A stretch of DNA of 42,944 nt, taken from positions 92,032 through 134,975 of the forward strand of contig JAHKAA010000051.1 of assembly GCA_018825965.1 (NCBI GenBank). Reading direction: 5' to 3'. The DNA comes from Gammaproteobacteria bacterium. Its GTDB lineage: Bacteria > Pseudomonadota > Gammaproteobacteria > Enterobacterales > Alteromonadaceae. A program made the translations under genes and the position numbers. The first letter of the stretch is position 1. The number at the start of each line of letters is the position of its first letter. Under the pieces are notes generated by a model. That model searched no databases, was not told the origin of the DNA, and worked only from the letters and a program-made list of their open reading frames with translations. Positions 16,463 to 25,083 of this stretch are shown piece after piece.

Positions 16463-16492
16463 AAGACCCCGGTGTTTGCCGGGGTCTTTTTT
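16463..16492 (+). terminator. Rho-independent terminator after the protease gene
   Basis: AAGACCCCGG (16463-16472) pairs with CCGGGGTCTT (16479-16488), with a six-base loop and a run of six T ending at 16492. Confidence 0.92.
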
Positions 16493-16504
16493 GTTATCAG
16501 AAAC

Positions 16505-16906
16505 TTACTTTTGCAGACCATCTAAAATGGCACACTGCGGCTGCTCGTCGCCACAACAACTATCTGCTAATTGTTGCAACAGGCTTTGCATTTGCTGTAA
16601 TTCTGCTACTTTTTGTTTTATTTCATCCAGATGCAATTCAGCCAGCTGTTTTACTTCTCTGCTGCTGCGATTTGGATCCCGCCATAAGCCTAACAAAGAG
16701 CTGATTTGCGCTATAGAAAACCCCAGAGCTCTGGCCTGCTTGATAAAGCCCAGTTGCTGTAGTTGCTGACTGTTATATAACCTGTAACCCGCCTCTGTTC
16801 TGTTGGCTTTTAGCAATAAACCTGCTTCTTCATAATGCCGGATCATTTTGGCAGAAAGGCCTGTCTGTTTTGCGGCTTGCCCTATAGTGATTAAATTCGC
16901 CATCAT
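16505..16906 (-). CDS. cueR: Cu(I)-responsive MerR-family regulator CueR
   Basis: Protein of 133 residues with a MerR winged helix (TIGQAAKQTGLSAKMIRHYEE), the EAGYRLY wing, a long dimerisation helix and a metal-binding loop. In the loop Cys117 and Cys125 are separated by seven residues (CCGDEQPQC), the CueR spacing for two-coordinate Cu(I)/Ag(I). An extra Cys118 is present. In Gammaproteobacteria CueR activates copA and copper-oxidase genes by untwisting promoters with a 19-base spacer, and such a promoter is visible upstream of copA here. AGGAG lies six bases before the ATG at 16906, inside the end of copA. The gene begins three bases after the copA stop, so copA-cueR form an operon. Confidence 0.9.
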   Translation of the reverse strand: MMANLITIGQAAKQTGLSAKMIRHYEEAGLLLKANRTEAGYRLYNSQQLQQLGFIKQARALGFSIAQISSLLGLWRDPNRSSREVKQLAELHLDEIKQKVAELQQMQSLLQQLADSCCGDEQPQCAILDGLQK

Positions 16907-16909
16907 CTT

Positions 16910-19084
16910 TTACTCCTTTGCCTTCCAGCGCTGTAACAGCAAAGCATTGCTGATCACCAGTAAACTACTGCTGGCCATAGCTGCACCTGCAATCACCGGA
17001 TTTAAATAACCCAGAGCTGCAAGAGGTATTCCCACTATATTAAAGATAAAAGCCCAAAACAGGTTCTGCTGAATTTTACGATAGCTAAGCCGCGCTATCT
17101 GCAAAGCTGCGCTGACCAGAACTGGCTTACTGCGCATCAAGGTCATAGCTGAAGCGCTGACGGCCACTTCAGTACCACTGGCCATAGCGACACCCAAATC
17201 TGCCTGCGCCAAAGCTGGTGCATCATTAATACCATCACCAACCATAGCCACTGTATAACCCTGTTGCTGCCAGAGCCCAATGGCGGCAGCTTTCTCTGCA
17301 GGTAAGACTTCAGCTTTCCACAGACTTAACTCCAGTTCGGCTGCTATAGCGGCAGCACTGTTTTTGCTGTCGCCCGTTAACATAGCCACAGTGATGCCTT
17401 GTTGCTTCAACAAACGAACAGCCTGCAGCGCATCTGGTTTTAACTGATCGGTAAAACAAAACAATGCCAACAACTGATAACTTTCGCCTTGCTGCTCTGC
17501 CAACCAGGATACAGAGGCAGCGCTGGTGGCAATCTGATCAAGAGGTAATTCCAGTCCAAGCTGCTGCATCCAGTGACTGCTGCCCAGCACTAAATGATGC
17601 CCTTTTACCTTGCCCAACACACCTTTGCCCGCCACCACCTGGAACTGTTCTGTTTCAACAGCAATCACCTGGTGTTCAGTGGCATAACACAATAAAGCTT
17701 TAGCCAAAGGGTGTTCGCTGTGTTGCTGCAACGAGGCCGCCCAGAGTAAAAGTTCAGGCTCTTTGGCAAAAGTGCTGAATTGCTGCAGTACGGGTTTGCC
17801 CTGGGTTAAAGTGCCGGTTTTATCAAACACCACCAGGGTCACTGCTGTGGCTTGTTCTAAAGCAGTAGCGTCTTTGATCAGAATACCAGAGCGTGCGGCA
17901 GACCCGGTGCCCGCCATAATAGCTGCAGGTGTTGCCAAACCCAAAGCGCAAGGACAGGCGATCACCAGTACAGCAACAGCATTTAAAATCCCCGCCACCC
18001 AGTCTGAGGTGCTCCAACCCCAGCCCAGTAAAGTCACTAAAGCTATGACTAAGACCACTGGCACAAAGATGGCGCTGATTTTATCCACTAAGGCCTGCAC
18101 CTGTGCTTTGGCTCCCTGCGCTTGCTCCACCAGTTGAATAATACGCGACAAAGTAGATTCGGCTCCGACCGCTGTCGCTCTGAGTTGCAATACCCCATCC
18201 AGATTCACTGAACCACCTGTCACTGTGTCGCCAGGACTTTTACTGACAGGCACAGACTCCCCGCTGATCAGCGCTTCATCCACATGACTCTGGCCTTGTT
18301 CAACCAAAGCATCAACCGCAATACGTTCGCCGGGTTTGACCAACACCAAATCATTTTGCTGCACAGTCTCGGCTTTGACTTCAAGCCAAAGTCCGTCCTG
18401 AAACAAAGTAGCTACTGCAGGTTTTAAATTTTCCAGTGCCCGCAGCGCATCAGTGGTGCGTCGTTTTGCTTTTTGCTCCAGGTATTTACCTAACAAAACC
18501 AGACTTAATACCGCGCTGCTGCTTTCAAAATACAGATGGGGCGCGCCGTGCTGAGCCTGATGCGTATCAAAACTCCACCATAAATACAAAGACAAGCCAT
18601 AGGCAGCACTGGTGCCAATAGCCACCAGCAGATCCATAGTGCCACTGCCGGCCTTTAATGCGGCCCAGCCTGCTTTATAAAAACGCGCACCAAAATAAAA
18701 CTGCACTGGTGTCGCCAGCAACCATTGCCACAAAGCGGGCAAGATCCAATCCAGTCCAAACAACAAACCAAGCATCGGCAACACCAAAGGGAGCGTCAGC
18801 ACAATGCTTGCGACAGCTGGCCAATACTCTTGTTGGTAAAAAGCAGTGGTAGTGACTTCAACTGCTGGGGCTTTTGCTGGCACACTGGCCTGATAGCCGG
18901 CTTGCTCTACTGCGGCTATCAGCAGTTGTGGTGTAATCGCCTTCCCCTGAACTGTTGCAGTTTCAGTGGCAAGATTAACGCTCGCTTGGTGCACACCGCT
19001 CACTTTAGCTAATGCTTTTTCAATACGGCCCACACAGGAAGCACAACTCATTCCGCTAATGCTCAGTTGGATCTGTTCAGACAT
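16910..19084 (-). CDS. copA: Cu(I)-exporting P1B-type ATPase CopA
   Basis: Protein of 724 residues pumping Cu(I) from the cytoplasm to the periplasm. One N-terminal HMA domain carries GMSCASC (Cys14, Cys17). Eight membrane helices follow, with CPC in IACPCALG near residue 376, the TGE loop (ISGESVP), phosphorylation site DKTGT near 421, the SEHPLA motif and GDGINDAP near 614. The last helix has MASSS, agreeing with the Cu(I)-specific MxxSS motif. The penultimate helix shows FN (AFIFNIVGIP) where most Cu(I) pumps have YN. It carries one HMA domain where E. coli CopA has two. It shares an operon with cueR and faces the divergent copZ-like gene. Confidence 0.95.
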   Translation of the reverse strand: MSEQIQLSISGMSCASCVGRIEKALAKVSGVHQASVNLATETATVQGKAITPQLLIAAVEQAGYQASVPAKAPAVEVTTTAFYQQEYWPAVASIVLTLPLVLPMLGLLFGLDWILPALWQWLLATPVQFYFGARFYKAGWAALKAGSGTMDLLVAIGTSAAYGLSLYLWWSFDTHQAQHGAPHLYFESSSAVLSLVLLGKYLEQKAKRRTTDALRALENLKPAVATLFQDGLWLEVKAETVQQNDLVLVKPGERIAVDALVEQGQSHVDEALISGESVPVSKSPGDTVTGGSVNLDGVLQLRATAVGAESTLSRIIQLVEQAQGAKAQVQALVDKISAIFVPVVLVIALVTLLGWGWSTSDWVAGILNAVAVLVIACPCALGLATPAAIMAGTGSAARSGILIKDATALEQATAVTLVVFDKTGTLTQGKPVLQQFSTFAKEPELLLWAASLQQHSEHPLAKALLCYATEHQVIAVETEQFQVVAGKGVLGKVKGHHLVLGSSHWMQQLGLELPLDQIATSAASVSWLAEQQGESYQLLALFCFTDQLKPDALQAVRLLKQQGITVAMLTGDSKNSAAAIAAELELSLWKAEVLPAEKAAAIGLWQQQGYTVAMVGDGINDAPALAQADLGVAMASGTEVAVSASAMTLMRSKPVLVSAALQIARLSYRKIQQNLFWAFIFNIVGIPLAALGYLNPVIAGAAMASSSLLVISNALLLQRWKAKE

Positions 19085-19126
19085 AATATGACTCCGGACA
19101 AGAAGGGCGAAAGCCCGATATGAATA

Positions 19127-19157
19127 AGGCTAAAGCTTGCCCTTAGGGTAAGGTCAA
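19127..19157 (-). promoter_or_regulatory. CueR-type promoter of copA-cueR
   Basis: On the reverse strand TTGACC (19157 to 19152) is followed by a 19-base spacer and TAGCCT (19132 to 19127). The spacer holds an imperfect dyad, CTTACCC-T-AAGGGCAAG. A long 19-base spacer with a dyad between -35 and -10 is the hallmark of MerR-family activated promoters. Confidence 0.7.
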
Positions 19158-19180
19158 CTGAATAAAGTTTGTATTATAAC

Positions 19181-19211
19181 TTGACCTTACCACAGCGGTT
19201 ACCTTCACCAT
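19181..19211 (+). promoter_or_regulatory. Probable CueR-type promoter of the copZ-like gene
   Basis: TTGACCTTACC at 19181-19191 repeats exactly the start of the divergent copA promoter. A 19-base spacer leads to CACCAT at 19206-19211, a poor -10. The spacer dyad (ACC-ACAGC-GGT) is shorter than on the copA side. The matching element and gene pairing support joint CueR control. Confidence 0.5.
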
Positions 19212-19252
19212 GTTCGCAAACTCACACAGAACACACAAAGAGGACGTAGCGA

Positions 19253-19456
19253 ATGAAAATAGAATTAAAAGTAACAGGCATGAGCTGTAATCACTGCATT
19301 AGTCTGGTGAACAAAGCCATCAAAAAACTGCAGGCTGATGCCAAAGTGACAGTGGATTTGGCTTCGCAGCAGGTGCAGGTAGAAAGTTCTTTAGCAGTTG
19401 AAGATCTGATGACAGCTCTGGATGAAGCCGGTTTCCCGGCTACTGTAAACGACTAA
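19253..19456 (+). CDS. copZ: Heavy-metal-associated domain protein, CopZ-like copper chaperone
   Basis: Protein of 67 residues consisting of a single HMA fold with the metal site GMSCNHC near residues 9-15. It has the beta-alpha-beta-beta-alpha-beta pattern (MKIELKVTG, ISLVNKAIKKL, AKVTVDL, QQVQVES, VEDLMTALDEAGF). Such free HMA proteins carry Cu(I) in the cytoplasm and hand it to CopA. Its position divergent from copA, with a shared type of promoter, supports that role. GAGGA lies about nine bases before the ATG. It is convergent with the YeeZ-like gene, 18 bases away, with no clear terminator between. Confidence 0.88.
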   Translation: MKIELKVTGMSCNHCISLVNKAIKKLQADAKVTVDLASQQVQVESSLAVEDLMTALDEAGFPATVND

Positions 19457-19474
19457 AAATAGCGCCCTGGTTGC

Positions 19475-20287
19475 TCAGCTACAAAAAGGCAAAGCAGTTA
19501 AAGCAGATTCATACTGATAGGAGAAACCGGCAATTTTTTGCGATTTTGCACTTAACACTCTTCTGCCTGGTGCAGCTGCAGTGTTTTTTGGTTCAAACTC
19601 AGGAGCTGGCAAGGAGGCCAGTTCACAGGCCGTCAGGTAAAATTCAGCTTTTGAACAAAAAGCCGGGCTGGATAAGTTAAACAACTCCGGCCATAACTTC
19701 TGCTGAACTATGGCAGAAACAGCAGCACAAATATCACTGCTGTGCACCATATTCACAGCCACATCAGCTAAACCTGCCTGTTTACCGGATAAAAATCGTG
19801 CCGGGTGACGACCTGGACCAATTAAACCTGCCAGTCGTAAAGTGCAACAAGGAACCGCTTTATTTAACAATTGTTCTGCGCCAGCCAACACTGCTATACG
19901 TGCATCTGTCAGTAGCAACTCACTTTGCTCATCCACTTCTCCGGTTAAACCTTCGTAGATCCCAGTGCTGCTTAAATGAATGCAGGCCAAAGCTCCACAA
20001 TTTTTCATCAGAGTCGCAAGTTGAGCAACAGCTCTGGTGTAGCCTTCGCCATCGGTGCGGCTGGCAGGCACAGTACAAATGATAAGTGCATCTTTAAATA
20101 AGCTTTCCAGCTCCGTTGTGGGCCGCACTGATTGGGCCAGATCTAAAACAAAATGACCAAACTGTTCAGCAACCACTGAAGATTTGGTGACATTGCGGCT
20201 GCTAAGCCATAACTCATGCCCGTCAGCCTTGAGCTGAGTTGCCAGTTGAGTCCCTAACCAGCCTGCACCTATCACTAAAATTTTCAT
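19475..20287 (-). CDS. NAD(P)-binding sugar-epimerase-like protein (YeeZ family)
   Basis: Protein of 270 residues with an N-terminal Rossmann motif (ILVIGAGWLGTQLA) and the extended-SDR layout. ICTVPASRTDGEGY, the HLSSTGIYEGLTG active-site region (Ser/Thr and Tyr) and TLRLAGLIGPGRHPARF align by eye with E. coli YeeZ, an NAD(P)-binding protein of unknown substrate. The usual YxxxK lysine is not obvious after GIYEG, as in YeeZ, so catalysis as a classical SDR is uncertain. It is cytoplasmic, with no signal peptide. It is transcribed away from cydA. No pathway link with its neighbours is visible. Confidence 0.8.
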   Translation of the reverse strand: MKILVIGAGWLGTQLATQLKADGHELWLSSRNVTKSSVVAEQFGHFVLDLAQSVRPTTELESLFKDALIICTVPASRTDGEGYTRAVAQLATLMKNCGALACIHLSSTGIYEGLTGEVDEQSELLLTDARIAVLAGAEQLLNKAVPCCTLRLAGLIGPGRHPARFLSGKQAGLADVAVNMVHSSDICAAVSAIVQQKLWPELFNLSSPAFCSKAEFYLTACELASLPAPEFEPKNTAAAPGRRVLSAKSQKIAGFSYQYESALTALPFCS

Positions 20288-20389
20288 CCCGACACCTTCC
20301 CAAACTTACTGATGAATTTGATGGTAACAGAATATACACTGCACTTTTTATCAAATTTTAAGTAATTCCCACTAACACACTGATTTTTA

Positions 20390-20403
20390 TTGATCCGCAT
20401 CAA
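20390..20403. promoter_or_regulatory. FNR/Anr box upstream of cydA
   Basis: TTGAT-CCGC-ATCAA is a perfect match to the FNR consensus TTGAT-N4-ATCAA. It lies in the 243-base gap between the YeeZ-like gene and cydA, about 130 bases before the cydA start codon. If it acts as an activator site centred near -41.5, transcription would start near 20438, and TAGTTT at 20426-20431 is a possible -10. Control of cytochrome bd by oxygen through FNR is well known. Confidence 0.75.
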
Positions 20404-20530
20404 CACGATCACTAACCAAAAGGCGTAGTTTGGCTTGCACTAATGCTGGCGTATTAGTTTTAGCTACTTATTGGTGCTGGACTTAAAGTCACAGACCAGG
20501 CCCACAGTTCCAGATCGAGGAGCAATCCGA

Positions 20531-22081
20531 ATGGATGTTGTAGAACTATCACGGTTACAGTTTGCCGCTACGGCAATGTATCACTTCTTATTTGTGCCCT
20601 TAACTTTAGGTATGACCTTCTTGCTGGCTATTATGGAGTCAGTGTACGTCATGACAGGTAAAGAAATTTACCGGGATATGACCAAATTCTGGGGCAAGTT
20701 GTTTGCTATTAACTTCGCATTGGGTGTAACCACAGGCATAGCGATGGAGTTCCAGTTTGGTACCAACTGGTCTTATTATTCACATTATGTCGGCGATATC
20801 TTTGGCGCACCTTTGGCCATTGAAGGTTTGATGGCATTTTTCCTTGAATCTACCTTAGTGGGCTTGTTCTTTTTTGGCTGGGACCGCTTGTCGAAAGTGC
20901 AACATTTAACCGTCACCTGGCTGGTCGCTCTGGGCTCAAACTTATCTGCTTTATGGATTTTAATTGCTAACGGCTGGATGCAACACCCGGTTGGTGCTGA
21001 ATTTAATTTTGAAACCATGAGAATGGAAATGGTCAGCTTTAGCGAAGTGGTGTTTAACCCCGTCGCTCAGGTGAAATTTGTACATACGGTATCTGCTGGT
21101 TATGTCACAGGCGCTATGTTTGTGCTGGCCATTTCCGCCTGGTACATGCTCAAAGGCCGGGATTTAGCTTTTGCCCGCCGCAGTTTTGCCATTGCTTCTG
21201 CTTTTGGTTTCGCCAGTATTTTATCTGTGATTGTATTAGGCGACGAATCTGGTTATGAGCTGGGTGATGTGCAAAAAGTAAAACTGGCCGCTGTAGAGGC
21301 TGAGTGGAAAACGCACCCGGCACCAGCAGATTTTACCTTGTTTGGTCTGCCCAATGAGGAAACCCAAACCACAGACTACGCCGTCAAAATTCCCGGGGCT
21401 ATGGGTCTGATTGCCACACGTTCTCTGGATAAAGAAGTGATGGGGCTGGCCGAACTGAAAGAGCAACACCGTGCCCGAATTCTCAATGGCCAGATTGCTT
21501 ATGGCTTGCTGAAAAAATTGCGGGCCGGTGAAAAAACACCGGAAAATATCGCGGCTTTTGATTTGGTCAAAAATGATTTGGGTTATGGCTTGCTGCTGAT
21601 GGCTTACACAGAAGACCCTGCCAATGCCACAGCTGAACAAATCGAACAAGCAGTACAAAACAGCATCCCCAAAGTAGCACCGCTGTTCTGGTCTTTCCGT
21701 GTGATGGTGGCCGCTGGTTTTATTATGCTGCTGGTGTTTGCCTTGTCTTTTTACCACAGTGCCAGGCGTACCCCGGAGAAACCACGTTGGTTATTGAGGA
21801 CAGCGATGTTCTCCCTCCCTTTACCATGGATTGCCTGTGAAGCGGGTTGGTTTGTTGCTGAATATGGCCGTCAGCCATGGGCAGTAGGTGAAATATTGCC
21901 TACTCATCTGGCGGCGTCTCAACTGACAGCGGGTGAAATTTGGTTCAGCTTATTGGCCATTACTGCGCTTTATACAGTGTTTTTGATCATCGAAGTCTGG
22001 TTGATGCAGCATTTTGCCCGTAAAGGCCCTGCGTCTATTCATACCGGTAAGTATCACGGCGAACAGGCCCGGGAGGTTTAA
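20531..22081 (+). CDS. cydA: Cytochrome bd ubiquinol oxidase subunit I
   Basis: Polytopic protein of 516 residues, close to the long-Q-loop E. coli type. It begins MDVVELSRLQFAATAMYHFLF, where the His is the haem b595 ligand. HTVSAGYVTG holds the haem b558 His and VMVAAGFIML the axial Met. GDESGYELGDVQKVK opens the large periplasmic quinol-oxidation loop. The enzyme oxidises ubiquinol and reduces oxygen with high affinity in the inner membrane. The open frame could start at 20471, but GAGGAG at 20517-20522 stands eight bases before the ATG at 20531, where the family begins. It is first of five genes cydA-B-X-D-C, and a perfect FNR box lies upstream. Confidence 0.97.
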   Translation: MDVVELSRLQFAATAMYHFLFVPLTLGMTFLLAIMESVYVMTGKEIYRDMTKFWGKLFAINFALGVTTGIAMEFQFGTNWSYYSHYVGDIFGAPLAIEGLMAFFLESTLVGLFFFGWDRLSKVQHLTVTWLVALGSNLSALWILIANGWMQHPVGAEFNFETMRMEMVSFSEVVFNPVAQVKFVHTVSAGYVTGAMFVLAISAWYMLKGRDLAFARRSFAIASAFGFASILSVIVLGDESGYELGDVQKVKLAAVEAEWKTHPAPADFTLFGLPNEETQTTDYAVKIPGAMGLIATRSLDKEVMGLAELKEQHRARILNGQIAYGLLKKLRAGEKTPENIAAFDLVKNDLGYGLLLMAYTEDPANATAEQIEQAVQNSIPKVAPLFWSFRVMVAAGFIMLLVFALSFYHSARRTPEKPRWLLRTAMFSLPLPWIACEAGWFVAEYGRQPWAVGEILPTHLAASQLTAGEIWFSLLAITALYTVFLIIEVWLMQHFARKGPASIHTGKYHGEQAREV

Positions 22082-22082
22082 C

Positions 22083-23219
22083 ATGGATTATGAATTTTTA
22101 CGTTTTATCTGGTGGTTGCTGGTCGGTGTATTGCTGATTGGTTTTGCAGTCACTGACGGTTTTGATATGGGTGTAGGTGCGCTGCTAAAAGTGATAGGAC
22201 GGGACGACACTGAGCGCCGTATTCTGATCAATGCAGTGGCGCCGCACTGGGATGGCAATCAGGTGTGGCTCATTACTGCAGGTGGTGCCTTGTTTGCTGC
22301 CTGGCCTCCGGTCTATGCCACTGCCTTTAGTGGTTTTTATCTGGCAATGATGCTGACGTTGGCTGCTTTATTTTTACGCCCTATTGGCTTTGATTACCGC
22401 TCCAAGCTCGACAATGCCAAATGGCGCACTAACTGGGACTGGGCTTTAACTGCAGGTTCTGCCATACCTCCTATTATTTTTGGTGTGGCTTTTGGCAACT
22501 TATTGCAAGGTGTACCTTTCCACTTTGACGACTTGCTGCGGATTTATTACACAGGTTCGTTCTGGGCTTTATTAAACCCTTTCGCCTTGTTAGTGGGTGT
22601 GCTGAGTTTGCTGATGTTTATCAATCAGGGCGCCTGTTATCTGCAAATGAAAACCGAAGCCCCACTGCGCCAGCGCGCTCAGGCAATATCGATGATCTGT
22701 GCAACCCTTGCCGCAACCTTGTTTGTTATCGCAGGTGTCTGGCTGGCCGCTGCAGGTATGGGCTATAAAGTGACAAGTCACATTGACAGCAATGCCATTA
22801 ATAGTGCTGTGACTAAAACTGTGGAACACAGTTCAGGCGCCTGGTTCAGCAACTACGAAAGTTACCCGCTGCTGTGGATTTTCCCTGTACTGGGCGTTGC
22901 AGCCTTCCTGCTGTCAGCTTTTTTCAGCAAACAGGCCAAAGGTTGGCAGTCTTTTGTGGCGTCATCGCTGGCCATCACAGGGGTCATTATGACCGTAGGG
23001 GTTTCTATGTTCCCATTTATTCTGCCGTCCAGCAGTATGCCCAATCATAGCCTGACGATGTGGGACGCGACATCCAGCGAGCTGACGTTAAAAATCATGT
23101 TTATAGTGGCCTGTATTTTTGTGCCTATAGTGCTGGGTTACACTCTTTGGTGTTACTGGAAAATGTGGGGGCGGTTAAACCGCAACACCATCAGCAGCAA
23201 TAACCATTCAATGTATTAA
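22083..23219 (+). CDS. cydB: Cytochrome bd ubiquinol oxidase subunit II
   Basis: Membrane protein of 378 residues, the usual length. MDYEFLRFIWWLLVGVLLIGFAVTDGFDMGVGALL and the later APHWDGNQVWLI and GGALFAAWP motifs are characteristic of CydB, which forms the heterodimer with CydA. The open frame extends back to 22014 inside cydA, but GGGAGG just before 22083 fixes the start, one base after the cydA stop codon. Translation is probably coupled to cydA. cydX follows after 11 bases. Confidence 0.97.
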   Translation: MDYEFLRFIWWLLVGVLLIGFAVTDGFDMGVGALLKVIGRDDTERRILINAVAPHWDGNQVWLITAGGALFAAWPPVYATAFSGFYLAMMLTLAALFLRPIGFDYRSKLDNAKWRTNWDWALTAGSAIPPIIFGVAFGNLLQGVPFHFDDLLRIYYTGSFWALLNPFALLVGVLSLLMFINQGACYLQMKTEAPLRQRAQAISMICATLAATLFVIAGVWLAAAGMGYKVTSHIDSNAINSAVTKTVEHSSGAWFSNYESYPLLWIFPVLGVAAFLLSAFFSKQAKGWQSFVASSLAITGVIMTVGVSMFPFILPSSSMPNHSLTMWDATSSELTLKIMFIVACIFVPIVLGYTLWCYWKMWGRLNRNTISSNNHSMY

Positions 23220-23230
23220 GGAGCAGTTCT

Positions 23231-23347
23231 ATGTGGTATTTCACCTGGATTTTAGGCGTATTATTGGCCTGCTCTTTTGGCATCATTAATGCGATGTGGC
23301 TGGAATTTAATGGGTATCCCGGCGAAGAGGACGAGTCATCAGAATAA
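23231..23347 (+). CDS. cydX: Cytochrome bd oxidase small subunit CydX
   Basis: Protein of 38 residues: MWYFTWILGVLLACSFGI forms a single membrane helix that continues to NAMWLEF, followed by an acidic tail (EEDESSE). This matches the CydX family, which stabilises the haems of CydAB in the inner membrane. GGAG lies about eight bases before the ATG. It sits between cydB (11-base gap) and cydD (17-base gap), the normal place. It is easily missed by gene finders because of its size. Confidence 0.95.
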   Translation: MWYFTWILGVLLACSFGIINAMWLEFNGYPGEEDESSE

Positions 23348-23364
23348 AACCGGATACCACAGCC

Positions 23365-25083
23365 ATGCAGTCTTTAAGACAGTTAGTTCAATCAGAAAAA
23401 AGCCGTCTGCACCTTGCCATAGCGCTGGGTGCAACGGCATCTTTATTGATGATCTGGCAGTGCTGGTTGCTGGCCACTTTATGTGATCTGGCGTTACATC
23501 AGCAGCAGATCCCACCCGATCTGCTGCTGCATATTTTACTACTTTGGCTGCTGCGGCCCCTGTTGTTAGCAGCCAAAGATTTGCTGGGGCTTGCTGCCAG
23601 TCAAAAGCTGCGTACCTCTATCCGGCATCAGTTGCTTGGCATTATTAGTCAGGCAGGACCGCTGCGGCAACGTATTGCTGCTGACGGTGATTTATCTACC
23701 CGTTTACTGGAGCAAGTGGACGCGCTGGACCCTTATATCAGCCGTTACTACCCACAGCTTTATCTGGTCGTGCTGTGCCCTTTATTTATCTCTGTCGCTG
23801 TAGCAAGTCAAAGCCTGTTAGCCGCGCTGCTTTTATTGGCCACAGCTCCGCTTATCCCGCTCTTTATGATTTTACTGGGCAAAAAAGCCGCAGAAGCCAG
23901 TCAGCAACAAGTGCAGGCTTTGGGTTTATTGGGTGGACGTTTTCTGGAGTTTCTGCGCGGTGCAGCTTTGATCCGTCAATTACGGGCCGAGCCACTGGTG
24001 TTAAACAGATTAAACAATGCCAGCGAAGAGTACAGAAGCCGCACCATGTCAGTACTAAGCAAAGCTTTTTTATCCGGCGCAGTACTGGAGCTTTTTGCGT
24101 CCTTAGCCATAGCGCTGGTGGCTTTGTATTTAGGTTTGGGGTTATTAGGCGAGCTGCCCTGGGCTAAAGCACAAATCCCGGTGTCTTATCAACCTGCACT
24201 TTTTATCTTACTGATGGCGCCAGAGTTTTATGCGCCCCTTCGGCAACTGGGTGCGGATTATCATGCCAAAGCTCAGGCCGAAGCCGCTTTTGCCAGTCTG
24301 ACTCCTGTCTGGGATCTGCCTGTATGCAATGGCGGCGATATTCAGGCTCCGACAGAGCCGGTGAGCATTGAGTTTCAGCATTTAAATCTATTAGGCTCAG
24401 AGCACAGAGCCGCACTGCTCAAGGATATTCAGCTGCAAGTTCAACCTCAACAACGTATTGGCATTATTGGCCCAAGCGGCGCAGGAAAAACCAGCCTGCT
24501 GGAATCTTTACTGGCTTTTCAGCAGCCGGATCAAGGCCTGATCAGAATTGCAGATCATGGCCTGACTGAATTGGATTTAGCCCAGTGGCGGCAACAACTA
24601 TTGTATATATCGCAACAGAGCCAGTGGTTAAGTGGCACAGTGCAAAGCAATTTGCTGCTGGCAAAACCTCAAGCTACAGAGCAGGAACTGCAGCAGGTGT
24701 TGCAACAGGCGCTTTGTGCCGACTTTGTTTTTGCATTACCTCAAGGTCTGGAAACACAACTGACAGAAGGCGGAATTGGCCTCTCAGGTGGGCAATTACA
24801 GCGTCTGGCGCTCGCCAGAGCCTTATTAAAGCAAAGCTGGCTTTGGCTGCTGGACGAACCCGCTTCTATGCTGCCCTTTGAGCAACAAAGGCAGTACTTT
24901 CAACAACTAGAACTGTTGAGCCGCGGCAAAACTTTGTTGCTGGCGACTCATCAATTGCAGCACCTGCAGTGGTTGGACCAAGTGTGGCTGATGCACGAGG
25001 GCCAGATTATTGCCAAAGGTTCTGTAGCTGAGATCCAGACTCACCCTCAGTATCAGGCCAGCTACAGGCAGGAGTTCGTATGA
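23365..25083 (+). CDS. cydD: Heterodimeric ABC exporter CydDC, subunit CydD
   Basis: Protein of 572 residues with a six-helix exporter domain (about 1-310) and an ATPase domain: Walker A GPSGAGKTS near 371, signature LSGGQLQR, Walker B LWLLDEPAS. With CydC it forms the inner-membrane CydDC complex needed for assembly of cytochrome bd, long described as a cysteine/glutathione exporter and more recently as handling haem. The ATG at 23365 lies 17 bases after cydX. The stop overlaps the cydC start by four bases (ATGA at 25080), so the two are translationally coupled. Confidence 0.95.
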   Translation: MQSLRQLVQSEKSRLHLAIALGATASLLMIWQCWLLATLCDLALHQQQIPPDLLLHILLLWLLRPLLLAAKDLLGLAASQKLRTSIRHQLLGIISQAGPLRQRIAADGDLSTRLLEQVDALDPYISRYYPQLYLVVLCPLFISVAVASQSLLAALLLLATAPLIPLFMILLGKKAAEASQQQVQALGLLGGRFLEFLRGAALIRQLRAEPLVLNRLNNASEEYRSRTMSVLSKAFLSGAVLELFASLAIALVALYLGLGLLGELPWAKAQIPVSYQPALFILLMAPEFYAPLRQLGADYHAKAQAEAAFASLTPVWDLPVCNGGDIQAPTEPVSIEFQHLNLLGSEHRAALLKDIQLQVQPQQRIGIIGPSGAGKTSLLESLLAFQQPDQGLIRIADHGLTELDLAQWRQQLLYISQQSQWLSGTVQSNLLLAKPQATEQELQQVLQQALCADFVFALPQGLETQLTEGGIGLSGGQLQRLALARALLKQSWLWLLDEPASMLPFEQQRQYFQQLELLSRGKTLLLATHQLQHLQWLDQVWLMHEGQIIAKGSVAEIQTHPQYQASYRQEFV

